From NCBI RefSeq assembly GCF_014647035.1, contig NZ_BMOK01000008.1, positions 1-64,000 of the forward strand: 64,000 bases of DNA, read 5' to 3'. The notes under the pieces were generated by a model, which was not told where the DNA came from, did no database searches, and saw only the letters and a program-made list of their open reading frames with translations. The DNA is from Sporolactobacillus putidus. GTDB taxonomy: Bacteria > Bacillota > Bacilli > Bacillales > Sporolactobacillaceae. Below are positions 17,466-26,950 of the stretch, one piece after another. Made by a program: the position numbers and the translations under genes. The first letter of the stretch is position 1, and each line of letters begins with the position of its first letter.

Positions 17466-17986
17466 GGCTATTCTTATACTCCTTTTCAACAGTCCTTTCA
17501 AGGAACAGTAGTATAGTCTTTTATCAGACGGAGTGCAAGGTGTAAGACTTTTATATTGAATGAAGCAGTCGGTTAATCAACGAATCGCTAACTATTTGTG
17601 TATTTTATTGAATGATAAAAGCAACTGTTCTCAATTAAAAAAAACACTCCTGAAGAAATCTCAAAAGTGGCTGATTAAGCGATTCTTATAAAATTTGCTT
17701 TAATATTAAAGATTATGCTTCACAAAAAATTCATCCAGAATGCCATTAAATTTATGTGGAAATCATGGATAGGACGGAGCTGTCTCAACCGCCGATTGCC
17801 TATCTGCAACACCTTTAGACACCACACATGTAATAGACTTACCGTGAATGAATCTGTTCAATCCATTGTAGTCGTCAGTTTCGCTCCCTTTAATTAGCAC
17901 AAAAGTCGTCTAGCCTTTTGTCGGATTTTTTCATTATAATAGAATCATGCGCACAGGAATCTATTTATTATTTGCTAGGAGCTTCT
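17466..17986. other. Divergent intergenic region
   Basis: About 520 bases between the divergent DUF1861 and PilZ-glycosyltransferase genes. It is AT-rich and has a good -10 sequence near 17934. A short plus-strand frame at 17715-17897 lacks a ribosome site and is probably chance. Confidence 0.5.
17934..17939 (+). promoter_or_regulatory. Candidate -10 element for the PilZ glycosyltransferase gene
   Basis: TCATTATAATAG contains a perfect TATAAT about 45 bases before the chosen start. The hexamer 17 bases upstream (AGCCTT) is a poor -35, so the promoter may need an activator or another sigma factor. Confidence 0.35.
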
Positions 17987-20302
17987 ATGTCATACTCATC
18001 TTTAATCTATCCTGCCAGTGTAATCAATCTGTTGATTTTATTCTTCTTCTTAAGCTTGAAATGGGAAAATCTTTTTAAGAAACCTCTTATTCTCATTTGC
18101 TGGCTAACGAGCATGATTTATCTGATCTGGCGCGCTTTCTTCACACTTCCTTCAATCGGATCGATCAGTTTTGCGGCTGGCATGGTGCTGTGGATCACCG
18201 AATTCATCGGATTTCTTCAGTTGTGCGTCTTCTACATACTCGTCTGGAAACCCGCCCGAAAAAAAGAAGTGCCGCTTAAAAGTCTTGAAAAACTGCCGAT
18301 GGTCGACGTGCTTATCGTCACTTATAATGAGCCGCTCGACGTGCTTAGAAGAACCATCGCAGGCTGCCTGAACCTCGACTACCCGAAAGAACGTCTCAAC
18401 ATTTATATCTGCGACGACGGGAGCCGTGAGACGGTTGAAAAGCTGGCCGGGCAGTTCCATGTCCATTATCTGAAACGTGAAGATCATTCTTTTGCCAAGG
18501 CGGGGAATCTGAATCACGCGCTTCAGCATACTTCGGGAGAATTTATTGTCACACTTGACGCGGATATGGTTCCGCTCGCGCCGTTTCTTCAGCGGACCAT
18601 CGGCCTCTTTTCGGATCCGGAAGTCGCTTTCGTTCAGACTCCGCAAGCATTCTACAATGACGATCCATACCAGTTCAATACATTTTCAACCGATCATCTG
18701 CCTAACGAGCAGGACTTCTTTATGCGAACGCTGCAGGCCGGTAAAGCCCGCTTCAACGCCGTCATGTTTGTCGGCAGCAACGCGGTTTTCCGCCGCAGCG
18801 CTCTGGAAGCAATCGGCGGGTTCGCGACGGGTGTCATTACGGAAGATATGGCCACTGGCATGATCCTACAGGCCAAGAAATTCCGCACACTCTTTGTCGG
18901 CGATGTTCTGGCCATGGGACTCGCTCCGGAATCGTGGGGCGACATGCTGAAGCAGCGCGACCGGTGGTGCCGTGGCAATATTCAGTGCGCGAGAAAATGG
19001 AATCCGCTGACCCTGTCCGGCTTATCATTTATGCAGCGTTTGCTTTATATTGACGGTATTGTTTACTGGTTTTTCGGCATTTTTAAATTAGTCTATATTC
19101 TCGCCCCGCTGATCTATATGCTGTTTGGTGTCTATTTTCTTAAAACGGACCTTTACTCGCTTGCCTGTTTCTGGCTGCCCTCCTTTCTCGGCAGCTACCT
19201 GACATTCCGCCTTGTCTCGCGGGGGCAGCGCAGCATGACCTGGAGCCACATCTATGACACATCCATGGCCCCGTCTCTCGCTTTCTCGGCGTTATCGGAA
19301 CTTTTTTTCAGAAAAAAGCTGAATTTTAAAGTGACACCGAAAGGGCAGAATTCAGAAAAAAGACATTTTCATCTGTCCACCGTGATGCCGCATCTGTTCT
19401 GCCTGATCATGACGGCTGCCGCCTTTACCAAAATCGGGATTGATTACTTCTTCTTTCACAACCTGCGAGTGAATGAAGTCAGTTTCAATCTTTTCTGGGC
19501 TTTTTACAATATGATCGGACTTGCGCTGTCATTGACCGTTGCCGTCAATCGGCCGAGATTCAGAAGAGGAGAGCGTTTTCGTGTCAACCGTCCCGGCCGG
19601 ATTGAGTTCACAGACGAACAAAGGAATGCCTCATTACCGGTGACAATCGTCGATATGAGCGATTCCGGGGCACGTCTCTCCTTTGCCTCTGATCATTTCC
19701 ACGAATATGAACAGTTTGCCATCCGATCGCTGGCTATCGATCCAATCGGCACTCTGCCCTGCCGCTTAGTATGGCTTTCCCATAAAAGCCAGGATGGCGA
19801 TGAGTCTGTCGGCATTCAATTCGAGGAACTGAGCGACCGGCAGTACAGTCGTGTTATTCATTATCTCTTTAACATTGTCCAGTCCCAGAGACCTTTTCTG
19901 GAAGACAAAACAGGGTCCGTCCGAACACTTGCCCGTTTTCTCAGAAAATCGTTCAAAGTCCCCCAAGCACTGAAAAGACAGAACTTGCGACGATCGGTAC
20001 ATTTAGATGGATACATTTTTCGTATACCTGAAACCAAAATCAGCCGCGCTGCCATGGAAGCTGCTGTTGCGTTTTCTGATGACGGACCGCGACGGCCGTT
20101 TACGATTGATCCTGAGCAAAAGCCTGTTGTCATTAAGGATATCAGCGTCAGCGGCTGCCAGATTCTTACCACGTTCCCACTTAATCTGAATGAAACCATC
20201 GTTTTGAATGCAAAACCGGATCTTGGTCCGGTGAAAGCGGAAGTCCGCTGGCAAAAAAAGAAATTCAGGCATTATTTCATCGGTATCAAGTTTCTCTCAT
20301 GA
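17987..20302 (+). CDS. BcsA-like processive glycosyltransferase with two PilZ domains
   Basis: A 771-aa membrane synthase. Residues about 10-75 hold transmembrane helices. About 95-340 is a GT2 domain with LDADM (DxD), VITEDMATG (TED) and QRDRW (the Q-x-x-R-W motif). Four or five helices follow to about 530. Two PilZ domains come last: RRGERFRVNR with DMSDSGARL (about 540-640), and LRRSVHLDG with DISVSGCQI (about 670-765). PilZ binds cyclic di-GMP, so polymer synthesis is probably switched by it. The ATG at 17987 has AGGAG six bases before; a longer frame from 17918 lacks this. No BcsB or diguanylate cyclase lies nearby, so the polymer is unknown. Confidence 0.88.
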   Translation: MSYSSLIYPASVINLLILFFFLSLKWENLFKKPLILICWLTSMIYLIWRAFFTLPSIGSISFAAGMVLWITEFIGFLQLCVFYILVWKPARKKEVPLKSLEKLPMVDVLIVTYNEPLDVLRRTIAGCLNLDYPKERLNIYICDDGSRETVEKLAGQFHVHYLKREDHSFAKAGNLNHALQHTSGEFIVTLDADMVPLAPFLQRTIGLFSDPEVAFVQTPQAFYNDDPYQFNTFSTDHLPNEQDFFMRTLQAGKARFNAVMFVGSNAVFRRSALEAIGGFATGVITEDMATGMILQAKKFRTLFVGDVLAMGLAPESWGDMLKQRDRWCRGNIQCARKWNPLTLSGLSFMQRLLYIDGIVYWFFGIFKLVYILAPLIYMLFGVYFLKTDLYSLACFWLPSFLGSYLTFRLVSRGQRSMTWSHIYDTSMAPSLAFSALSELFFRKKLNFKVTPKGQNSEKRHFHLSTVMPHLFCLIMTAAAFTKIGIDYFFFHNLRVNEVSFNLFWAFYNMIGLALSLTVAVNRPRFRRGERFRVNRPGRIEFTDEQRNASLPVTIVDMSDSGARLSFASDHFHEYEQFAIRSLAIDPIGTLPCRLVWLSHKSQDGDESVGIQFEELSDRQYSRVIHYLFNIVQSQRPFLEDKTGSVRTLARFLRKSFKVPQALKRQNLRRSVHLDGYIFRIPETKISRAAMEAAVAFSDDGPRRPFTIDPEQKPVVIKDISVSGCQILTTFPLNLNETIVLNAKPDLGPVKAEVRWQKKKFRHYFIGIKFLS

Positions 20303-20311
20303 TAAGGCTGA

Positions 20312-20506
20312 TCATGCTTTGTTTATTTTTTCCTTTGCAAATCCCCTTATCGAATAATAAACGGAGCTAAAAAAAATATAGATCGGTTTGCTATTGCTCA
20401 ACTGATGCCAGTAATCAAATTTTCTCAGGATACCAATTGATGATTTCTTACTACTGTTCTCAATTTCTTTTTCAAGAATTTGCCTAAACAGTAAAGGATT
20501 AAGCAT
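20312..20506 (-). CDS. Small hypothetical protein at the end of the EPS operon
   Basis: A 64-aa basic protein (MLNPLLFRQILEKEIENS...), ATG preceded by GAGGG at good spacing, about 80 bases after the glycosyltransferase gene on the same strand. I recognise no family. It might be a genuine small polysaccharide-locus protein or the remnant of a longer one. Its stop lies ten bases from the convergent PilZ-glycosyltransferase gene. Confidence 0.45.
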   Translation of the reverse strand: MLNPLLFRQILEKEIENSSKKSSIGILRKFDYWHQLSNSKPIYIFFSSVYYSIRGFAKEKINKA

Positions 20507-20585
20507 CCTGTTACCCTCTGTAAAAATTAATTAATATAATTTCCCGATAATTGCTTCTAATTTTAAAGCCCTGTCTGTGTATGAT

Positions 20586-21701
20586 TTAAAAAGTTTTTAA
20601 CGCTCTATTATCCAGAACAGCAGTGATTTCATTTACCAAAATAGACAAATTAAAATAAGAATCGAATGCCTTTGTCTTTTTTGGTTTTTTCAAGTCACTC
20701 AAACGTTCGGGAAGCAGCTGATAGTCTTTGAGCGATTCCCATTTAACCAATTCACATCCATTATGTCTTTGCAAATAATTTATGGTATTGCGATCTTCGG
20801 TTACATTTTCTCTTGCAACAAGAACAAGCGGTTTATTAGTACAGACAGCCTCGGCAATTGTTCCCCAACCTGGTTTTGAAATCACAACATCGCTGGCTGC
20901 AATGAAATTTTGAGTTTCATTATAGCCGCTTGGTATTTTATAAATGTTGTCTCCTTCAACATGAGTATGATTTGAAACGATAAAAACACAGTTTTTGCTC
21001 TTCCATAATGGATAAGCCGTCAGGTCTTCGGTTTCTATTTTCATACCTAGTCCGAAAAAAATGATTTTTTTGCTGCCTTCGGGGTTAACACGCGTTTGAA
21101 TGCTTCTTACATCCTCAGTCTCCGTGCAACGCGAAAAAAAACCAAATGCCCGATTTCTTTTTTGTCCCCAAGGCCGCTCTTGACTTCCAGGCAAAGCAAA
21201 AAAATCGTCCATTTGTGTATAGCAATCAAATAACGGCTGCAACTCTTTTTCAGAGAGCGCGTCCCGATAAGCCGTATACCATGTAAAATTGGAAATACCG
21301 ATTGAATGAATGGACAATAAATGTGCCGCCTTAAACGGGATAGGCGGTATATCCCCGATCACAAGATCCGCTTTGCAGTTTCTGAGAAATTCTATTTCTT
21401 CCTCAACGGATTCAGACATCCGATGTACAAAAGCATCATACTCTTTTCTTAACAACTCGTTATCGGGAATCAGTGAATCACGCTTTAAAATATAGCCCAT
21501 GTCGTTACGCACTTGCCGCATAGAAACTTGTCTCTGAACAATTAACTGCTTAAGGGATGCATTCATAAACGAATAAGCAAAAGAGGTACAAATGATAACT
21601 CTGATATCTTTTCTTACCCTGCACAAGAATCGTATAACAGCGATACTTCTTGCCGCGTGACCGAATCCATAATCAGAAACGTAATAACAGATTGTTTTCA
21701 A
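20586..21701 (-). CDS. GT1/GT28-like glycosyltransferase
   Basis: A 371-aa GT-B fold protein resembling MurG-like glycosyltransferases and the N-terminal half of arabinokinase-type proteins. It has the Gly/His-rich N-terminus YYVSDYGFGHAARSIAV and a C-terminal donor-site motif SDVVISKPGWGTIAEAVCTNKPLVL. I chose the TTG at 21701 (MKTICYYV), which has GGAAGGTGA seven bases before. Frames from the ATG codons at 21728 or 21719 would add up to nine residues overlapping that ribosome site. It follows the beta-helix gene in the fucose-type EPS operon, and its sugar substrate is unknown. Confidence 0.8.
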   Translation of the reverse strand: MKTICYYVSDYGFGHAARSIAVIRFLCRVRKDIRVIICTSFAYSFMNASLKQLIVQRQVSMRQVRNDMGYILKRDSLIPDNELLRKEYDAFVHRMSESVEEEIEFLRNCKADLVIGDIPPIPFKAAHLLSIHSIGISNFTWYTAYRDALSEKELQPLFDCYTQMDDFFALPGSQERPWGQKRNRAFGFFSRCTETEDVRSIQTRVNPEGSKKIIFFGLGMKIETEDLTAYPLWKSKNCVFIVSNHTHVEGDNIYKIPSGYNETQNFIAASDVVISKPGWGTIAEAVCTNKPLVLVARENVTEDRNTINYLQRHNGCELVKWESLKDYQLLPERLSDLKKPKKTKAFDSYFNLSILVNEITAVLDNRALKTF

Positions 21702-21752
21702 ATGATATTCACCTTCCATGTCTCTCATGGCAACTTTCTAATAAATTTCGTC

Positions 21753-22856
21753 TTACTTTAAAAACCTGTTATTGATCGATTTGACTTGTGTATCGATCTT
21801 TTTCCCGGAGAATCGCGATGACTGAACCATCGCCGTTCCGCCAACAGGAATGTCCGTATTATAGATCGCTAGGTTGCTGTATTCTTTTGTTGATTTTAGA
21901 AAAACACAATTGAAAACCGAGACGTTGGCCTCAGATAGAACAGCAATGTCCGCTTTCGGACTTCCCGGATAGTTCACATAGCCATTATTCTGAAAGGTAC
22001 AATTAGACACCATAACCTGCGAGTGAGCTTCAGCGTGAATGCCCTGGCCAGCTATGTCTTGAAAGAGACAGCCTTTAATCAAAATATTCTGGGCACCAAC
22101 TGCAACACCCACGCCAAAACCTGCATTGCTTGTGTTGCTGGTGATCCCGCTGAAAACACAATTTTCAATCGTCCATCCGTCGCTAGGGGCATTAATTTCG
22201 ATATCATCCGAATTGTTGTTCAGAAACTGGCAGTTAATAATTCTAACGTTATAGCTTGGCTGTTTGTTCGAAAGAATGGAATATCCGGAACCCTCGAACA
22301 ACGTATCGGTTACCGTCAGATTGCGTACCGTCACGGCGTTTTGGATGCCTTGAACGCTGCTTTTAAACTTGCATTCATCGATATTGATGTTATCACCCAA
22401 GGGCATAATACCGATCTGAGAGTCGAACCCAATATCCTGTAAAGTCTGGTTTCCGTCAAGAGAAAACACATGATCAGTATTCTTATTTACAGATTTAAAG
22501 GTTGTCTGTTCTTTACCTGCTCCGATGATCGACACGTTTTTGGGAATACTGATGGGACTTGAAACGAGATAAATGCCCTCTCCGAAGTAAACCGTTCCAT
22601 TCACGGCAGCCGCAGCTCTGATCGCTTTTCGGATGGCATCCGTATCATCCGTTTTTCCGTCGCCGGTAACATGGAAGTCTTTCGCCTGAAAGAAAGCGGG
22701 GTTAGTATGAATATCACCATTTGATGTTTTGGCAGCTGATGAAGAAGGGGGTGTTGCTGATTTAGTCCGGTGAACGACAGCGTACCCCATGATCAGTGCA
22801 AAAATAATCACGATAGCGATGAGTAAAAAGCTTCCTGTATGTGAACGATGGCGCAT
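21753..22856 (-). CDS. Membrane-anchored right-handed beta-helix protein
   Basis: A 367-aa protein: a short basic N-terminus, one transmembrane helix (FLLIAIVIIFALIMGYAVV), a Ser/Ala/Pro linker, then a pectate-lyase-3-type opening (FHVTGDGKTDDTDAIRKAI) and repeated parallel-beta-helix turns up to about residue 340. The ATG at 22856 has AGGTGAT seven bases before. It probably sits outside the membrane and cleaves or modifies the polysaccharide made by this operon. No catalytic residues can be assigned, and it could be a structural or epimerase-type helix. Confidence 0.8.
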   Translation of the reverse strand: MRHRSHTGSFLLIAIVIIFALIMGYAVVHRTKSATPPSSSAAKTSNGDIHTNPAFFQAKDFHVTGDGKTDDTDAIRKAIRAAAAVNGTVYFGEGIYLVSSPISIPKNVSIIGAGKEQTTFKSVNKNTDHVFSLDGNQTLQDIGFDSQIGIMPLGDNINIDECKFKSSVQGIQNAVTVRNLTVTDTLFEGSGYSILSNKQPSYNVRIINCQFLNNNSDDIEINAPSDGWTIENCVFSGITSNTSNAGFGVGVAVGAQNILIKGCLFQDIAGQGIHAEAHSQVMVSNCTFQNNGYVNYPGSPKADIAVLSEANVSVFNCVFLKSTKEYSNLAIYNTDIPVGGTAMVQSSRFSGKKIDTQVKSINNRFLK

Positions 22857-22919
22857 GCGGATCACCTGCTTTCATCAATATGTGAATGGGTTGATCAATG
22901 AACTTGCTCCAAAAAACAC

Positions 22920-24368
22920 TTAGCTGTTTCCCCTATAGCTTGGCCTTCTCTTTCTGATTTCCTCCAGAATAATTCCACCGTGCCCAGCATATTCAACTGT
23001 CAAGATAATCGCCGTATAGGAGAAGATTCCGGCAATAATCTGGACAAAGGTTGTGACGATGGAAACACCCATGGAATGACCGATGAATCGCACAAACGTA
23101 TACATAACAACACCGGCACATAAATAAAGCAGCGTTTTCGGGAGCATTTGTTTCCACCGAATATCATTTCTGACGAAAAACATCTGGACGAGCGTAACCG
23201 ACAGTTCAGCCACTAAAGTGCCGATGGACGCGCCGATCGATCCGTAAGATTTTATTAAAACGAGATTGAGCAGGAAATTGACGATAGCTCCGATATATAA
23301 GGAAACCGTATATTCTTTCATTTTTCCGAGCGGCAATAAATACTGACTGCCAAATACCCCGCTCCATGCCATTAAAAAAATTGTAGGGCTGATCATAATA
23401 AGGACGACCGTACATTTAAGAAAACCATTTCCCATATACCATGGAATGAATTCCTGCGCAATACCCGCCAGACCGAACATGATCGGTACGGCAAGCAACG
23501 TTGAAAAGTCTAAAGATTTCAAAATGTATTTTTGGGCCTTATCCGTTTGTCCCATTATAAAGGTATGCGCCATTTTGGGCAGCATGACGGTTCCAAGTGA
23601 GGTAACAATAGCGATTGCCATTTTCTGTATTTTGTCTGCATAGTCATAGATGCCTACTTCACTTTTGCTGGACAGTACACCTATCATTGTTTTATCAAGC
23701 ACAAAATAGACTTGCATGGCAATTTGCGGAAGAAAATAAATAAAGACGGGCTTGACGTGTTTTTTTACGGCCCGAAAGGTAATTTTAACACGAACAATCT
23801 GGTTTCTGATGTAGAACCACATAATTAATTGTCCAAAAAAAGTAGACAGGCACATGATGTATGTGTACAAATACAGATCACCAGGTCCCTTCACAAAGGA
23901 AAATATGGCAACTAATGACAAACACTTAATCAAAATATTTCTAGTTACGATTTTTTTGAACATCTCCAGTCCACTGAAAAACCAGGTACAATCGATTACT
24001 GTACCCAGCAGAGTAACCGTTTGAATCAGCGCAATCTCCTGGTCTGTTCGGATCATCAAAAACACAAGCATCAGATAACTAAAAACGGAAACTAAAGAGA
24101 CGATCAACTGCAGAAAATAGATGCTGAGGAAATTCTCGCTCATTACCTTCTTATCATCACGCGTCATCGCAATCACTTTATTACCATATATGCCGATACC
24201 AAGCATACCGAACAATGCAAAGTACTGCGCAATTGAGGACGTATACGCAAATATTCCGACGCCTTTCGCCAGCAATACCCTCGAAATATACGGAACAGTA
24301 ACCAGAGGCAATGCCATTGTCATAATCTGGTAAACAAGATTATACAAATAATTTTTTTTCACACTCAT
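22920..24368 (-). CDS. Wzx-type oligosaccharide flippase
   Basis: A 482-aa polytopic membrane protein of the polysaccharide transporter family, with about twelve to fourteen hydrophobic segments. It starts with the typical Wzx signature (NYLYNLVYQIMTMALPLVTVPYISR). It moves lipid-linked repeat units across the membrane. The ATG at 24368 follows AAGGGTG; a GTG three codons upstream is less likely. It is adjacent to the GT2 gene. Confidence 0.88.
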   Translation of the reverse strand: MSVKKNYLYNLVYQIMTMALPLVTVPYISRVLLAKGVGIFAYTSSIAQYFALFGMLGIGIYGNKVIAMTRDDKKVMSENFLSIYFLQLIVSLVSVFSYLMLVFLMIRTDQEIALIQTVTLLGTVIDCTWFFSGLEMFKKIVTRNILIKCLSLVAIFSFVKGPGDLYLYTYIMCLSTFFGQLIMWFYIRNQIVRVKITFRAVKKHVKPVFIYFLPQIAMQVYFVLDKTMIGVLSSKSEVGIYDYADKIQKMAIAIVTSLGTVMLPKMAHTFIMGQTDKAQKYILKSLDFSTLLAVPIMFGLAGIAQEFIPWYMGNGFLKCTVVLIMISPTIFLMAWSGVFGSQYLLPLGKMKEYTVSLYIGAIVNFLLNLVLIKSYGSIGASIGTLVAELSVTLVQMFFVRNDIRWKQMLPKTLLYLCAGVVMYTFVRFIGHSMGVSIVTTFVQIIAGIFSYTAIILTVEYAGHGGIILEEIRKRRPSYRGNS

Positions 24369-24416
24369 GGTATTCACCCTTGTACATTGTATCTGAGTTT
24401 TTCATAATACAGGTAA

Positions 24417-25481
24417 TTAGCTGTGAAGCATTTTACGTGGGAGTGTTGTCACCCGTTTGGCCATCCGTCGAAATCTTAAAATAATATAAAAAAGCCAAAC
24501 TGACCTCTTCAAGAAAAAAAATATAATCTTTACTTTTTTTCTTTGTACCAACAACTCGCTATAATCATTCATAAATATCTTATTAGCTGTTCTCATAAAT
24601 TTCTCTTTATTTTCAAGATATTTACTATATGACATCAATTCGTTTATCATTTCGTTTATCAGCCATTTTGAATTAGCTACTTTTTTTCTATTGATCAGCA
24701 AGTCTTGTAGATGCCACAGATTATTTATATAATATTTAATGCAAGATATTGGAAGCGCCTCAGGATATTCTGATTCAATAAAGCGCATCATTTGATTTAG
24801 AGCTTCACAATGGTCCAGAGTTTTTATTGAAAAGGTATGTGCAATGCTCTTTTCTCTTTGAAAATAGTAATACATTTTTTTATTTAGCACAGCAACTTTC
24901 GTAGATATATTAAAAATCTTGTAAGTTGTAAATTCGTCTTCAAATAATTTACCTTTTGGGAATTTTACTTTATCCCATAGTTCTTTTTTATAAAGTTTAT
25001 TCCATACATAAGTTTGACATTGATGATTTACAATCGCACTAATTACAGCCTGTTGTTTCGTGTACAGAATTACTTTACTATGATTGTCCAAGTCCTTAAT
25101 ATCTTTGTCATGAAAGAAAGTCTGATACCCAACCTCGGCAATGTCACAGTCATTTACACTGATTGTATTGTATAGGAATAGATACATGTCTTCATGTATA
25201 TAATCATCACTGTCAACAAATCCTATATAGTTCCCTCTTGCAAGATCTATCCCAACATTTCTTGCATCGGATAATCCCCCGTTTTTTTTGTGAATGACTT
25301 TAATTCTTTTATCTATCTTTCCATATTTATCACAGATTTGACCTGAGCGATCAGATGATCCATCATCGATCAATATGATCTCAAGATCTTTATAAGATTG
25401 ACGGATGATACTTTCAATACACCTTGATAAGTATTTTTCCACATTGAAAACGGGCACCACTATGCTTATTAATGTTTTCAT
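24417..25481 (-). CDS. GT2 family glycosyltransferase
   Basis: A 354-aa GT-A enzyme with the opening ISIVVPVFNVEKYLSRCIESI, the nucleotide-binding IDDGSSDRSG and the metal site FVDSDDYI. The C-terminal half is hydrophobic and basic, as in EpsJ- and CpsI-like transferases that extend a lipid-linked sugar at the membrane. The ATG at 25481 is preceded by AAAGGAG at a slightly long distance; a TTG at 25490 overlaps the upstream stop. This and the flippase gene are noticeably more AT-rich than the operon's front half. Confidence 0.85.
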   Translation of the reverse strand: MKTLISIVVPVFNVEKYLSRCIESIIRQSYKDLEIILIDDGSSDRSGQICDKYGKIDKRIKVIHKKNGGLSDARNVGIDLARGNYIGFVDSDDYIHEDMYLFLYNTISVNDCDIAEVGYQTFFHDKDIKDLDNHSKVILYTKQQAVISAIVNHQCQTYVWNKLYKKELWDKVKFPKGKLFEDEFTTYKIFNISTKVAVLNKKMYYYFQREKSIAHTFSIKTLDHCEALNQMMRFIESEYPEALPISCIKYYINNLWHLQDLLINRKKVANSKWLINEMINELMSYSKYLENKEKFMRTANKIFMNDYSELLVQRKKVKIIFFFLKRSVWLFYIILRFRRMAKRVTTLPRKMLHS

Positions 25482-25486
25482 TTTTT

Positions 25487-26902
25487 TCAAGTCTCCTTTA
25501 CAATCGATAAACGGTGATCATGATTAATCCCCACTTGTTCTTCTGGTTTAGGTAGATTTGAAAAACTGCCCACTTTAAAGTATTGGGTTGCTGTCTCTGA
25601 TAGACGATTATCTAAAGAATAGCCAATCTTCAGGTCAGCAATATATTTACTTTGTAGCAATGCAATCCATAAATACAGCTGGATTAACGACAGCGAATCA
25701 AACTGCAGTTGGGAATAAACGACCAGAAAAATCATTAATTTCGAAAAATTTCCTCCTCGGAGACTGAGGGCGAAATACAGAGTTAGCAGAAAAGCCGCAA
25801 TTCCGAGCAATCCCATTTCAGAAGCAAGCCGGGCAAACATATCATAGGTATGCAGATTATAGTCATCAACTGCATTGCTCAGTTCCTGGGCTTTTTGAAG
25901 ATCCGCGGGATTAATGGAATTAAAATGGGCGACATAGGCATAGTGATAGTTTCCTAGCCCGTATCCGATCAGCGGATGATCCATAAAGGACTCGAAGCCG
26001 ATCCTCGTATACGTTGCCCGGATCATGGTCGATGTGTCGTTTCCCGCCGATCCCGGATTTTCAATCATGTTCGCCATTCTGTAGAAATGATAGGAATTTA
26101 ATCCGAATATGTTCTGAACGAAAATCATATTTGTCAGGACGATGACGGCGGCGCAGGACAGCAGCAGGACAAACATCCGTTTGAAAAAGATTCTGGAGTT
26201 AGACGTCAGGAATAAATAGGCGACGATAAAGACCAGGATATCCAGATAGAACCGGATCGAGAGTGAAAACAGGGACAGGATGAAAAACAGAACGACAATC
26301 ATTTTATGGTATCGGGTCAGAAGCCCTTTATTCTTTAAAATAACGACCGCGGGAAGCAGCAGCAGGTTCGTGTGGAGGCTGATAAAAGACGGTTCTGAAA
26401 AACTGAAATGTATTCGTCCGTCTGTAATATAACCGGTTCGCTCAACGAAAAAGTGAATGATCGAGCTTAAGAATCCGCTCGACGCTCCATAGACGTAGAG
26501 AAATTCAAGGAAGCCGACAGCAACAGCGATGCTGTAACCGCGAATCATCCACAGAAACAGCTTCGTGAACTTCGTATCGTCGCCATCGCACTCATTTACG
26601 AACAGCTTGAAGGCCAGGTAGCAGGCGAATCCGCTGCCCAGAGTCTCGGACGCGTTGATCAGGCCCACAAACTGATAATGGTTCATAGTCACCTGAACGA
26701 AAGAAATCAGCAGGCAGACGACCAAAAAAGCAAAAATAAAAAACTCAATGCGCCTATACTTCAGCCGGAAAAGTTTGGGCAGCTGGAAAAGTAAATAAAC
26801 GATAATCAGGAGCACGGAAATGGGTTTATAACCAGAGCCGAACATAAACGGCGAATCATCGATGCAAAATAGAAAAGCCGCGGCATACATGAAAAATTCC
26901 AT
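25487..26902 (-). CDS. Wzy-type polymerase / O-antigen ligase-like protein
   Basis: A 471-aa membrane protein with about eleven hydrophobic segments and a large extracytoplasmic loop. The late motif FMDHPLIGYGLGNY is the typical Wzy/WaaL C-terminal loop signature. It would polymerise repeat units at the outer face. I chose the ATG at 26902 because AAAGGTGG lies five bases before it. The reading frame itself extends to 26950 without ribosome-site support. Confidence 0.82.
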   Translation of the reverse strand: MEFFMYAAAFLFCIDDSPFMFGSGYKPISVLLIIVYLLFQLPKLFRLKYRRIEFFIFAFLVVCLLISFVQVTMNHYQFVGLINASETLGSGFACYLAFKLFVNECDGDDTKFTKLFLWMIRGYSIAVAVGFLEFLYVYGASSGFLSSIIHFFVERTGYITDGRIHFSFSEPSFISLHTNLLLLPAVVILKNKGLLTRYHKMIVVLFFILSLFSLSIRFYLDILVFIVAYLFLTSNSRIFFKRMFVLLLSCAAVIVLTNMIFVQNIFGLNSYHFYRMANMIENPGSAGNDTSTMIRATYTRIGFESFMDHPLIGYGLGNYHYAYVAHFNSINPADLQKAQELSNAVDDYNLHTYDMFARLASEMGLLGIAAFLLTLYFALSLRGGNFSKLMIFLVVYSQLQFDSLSLIQLYLWIALLQSKYIADLKIGYSLDNRLSETATQYFKVGSFSNLPKPEEQVGINHDHRLSIVKET

Positions 26903-26950
26903 AAAAACCACCTTTAACCTTTCCGACTGAAGGGCCATCCGATCAGGCAA

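Noticed and set aside
16455-17516. Long plus-strand frame of 353 codons
   Set aside because: It is the reverse shadow of the DUF1861 gene, which has homologous sequence support from the second copy at 58.1 kb. The plus-strand product is His/Arg/Phe-rich and unrecognisable.
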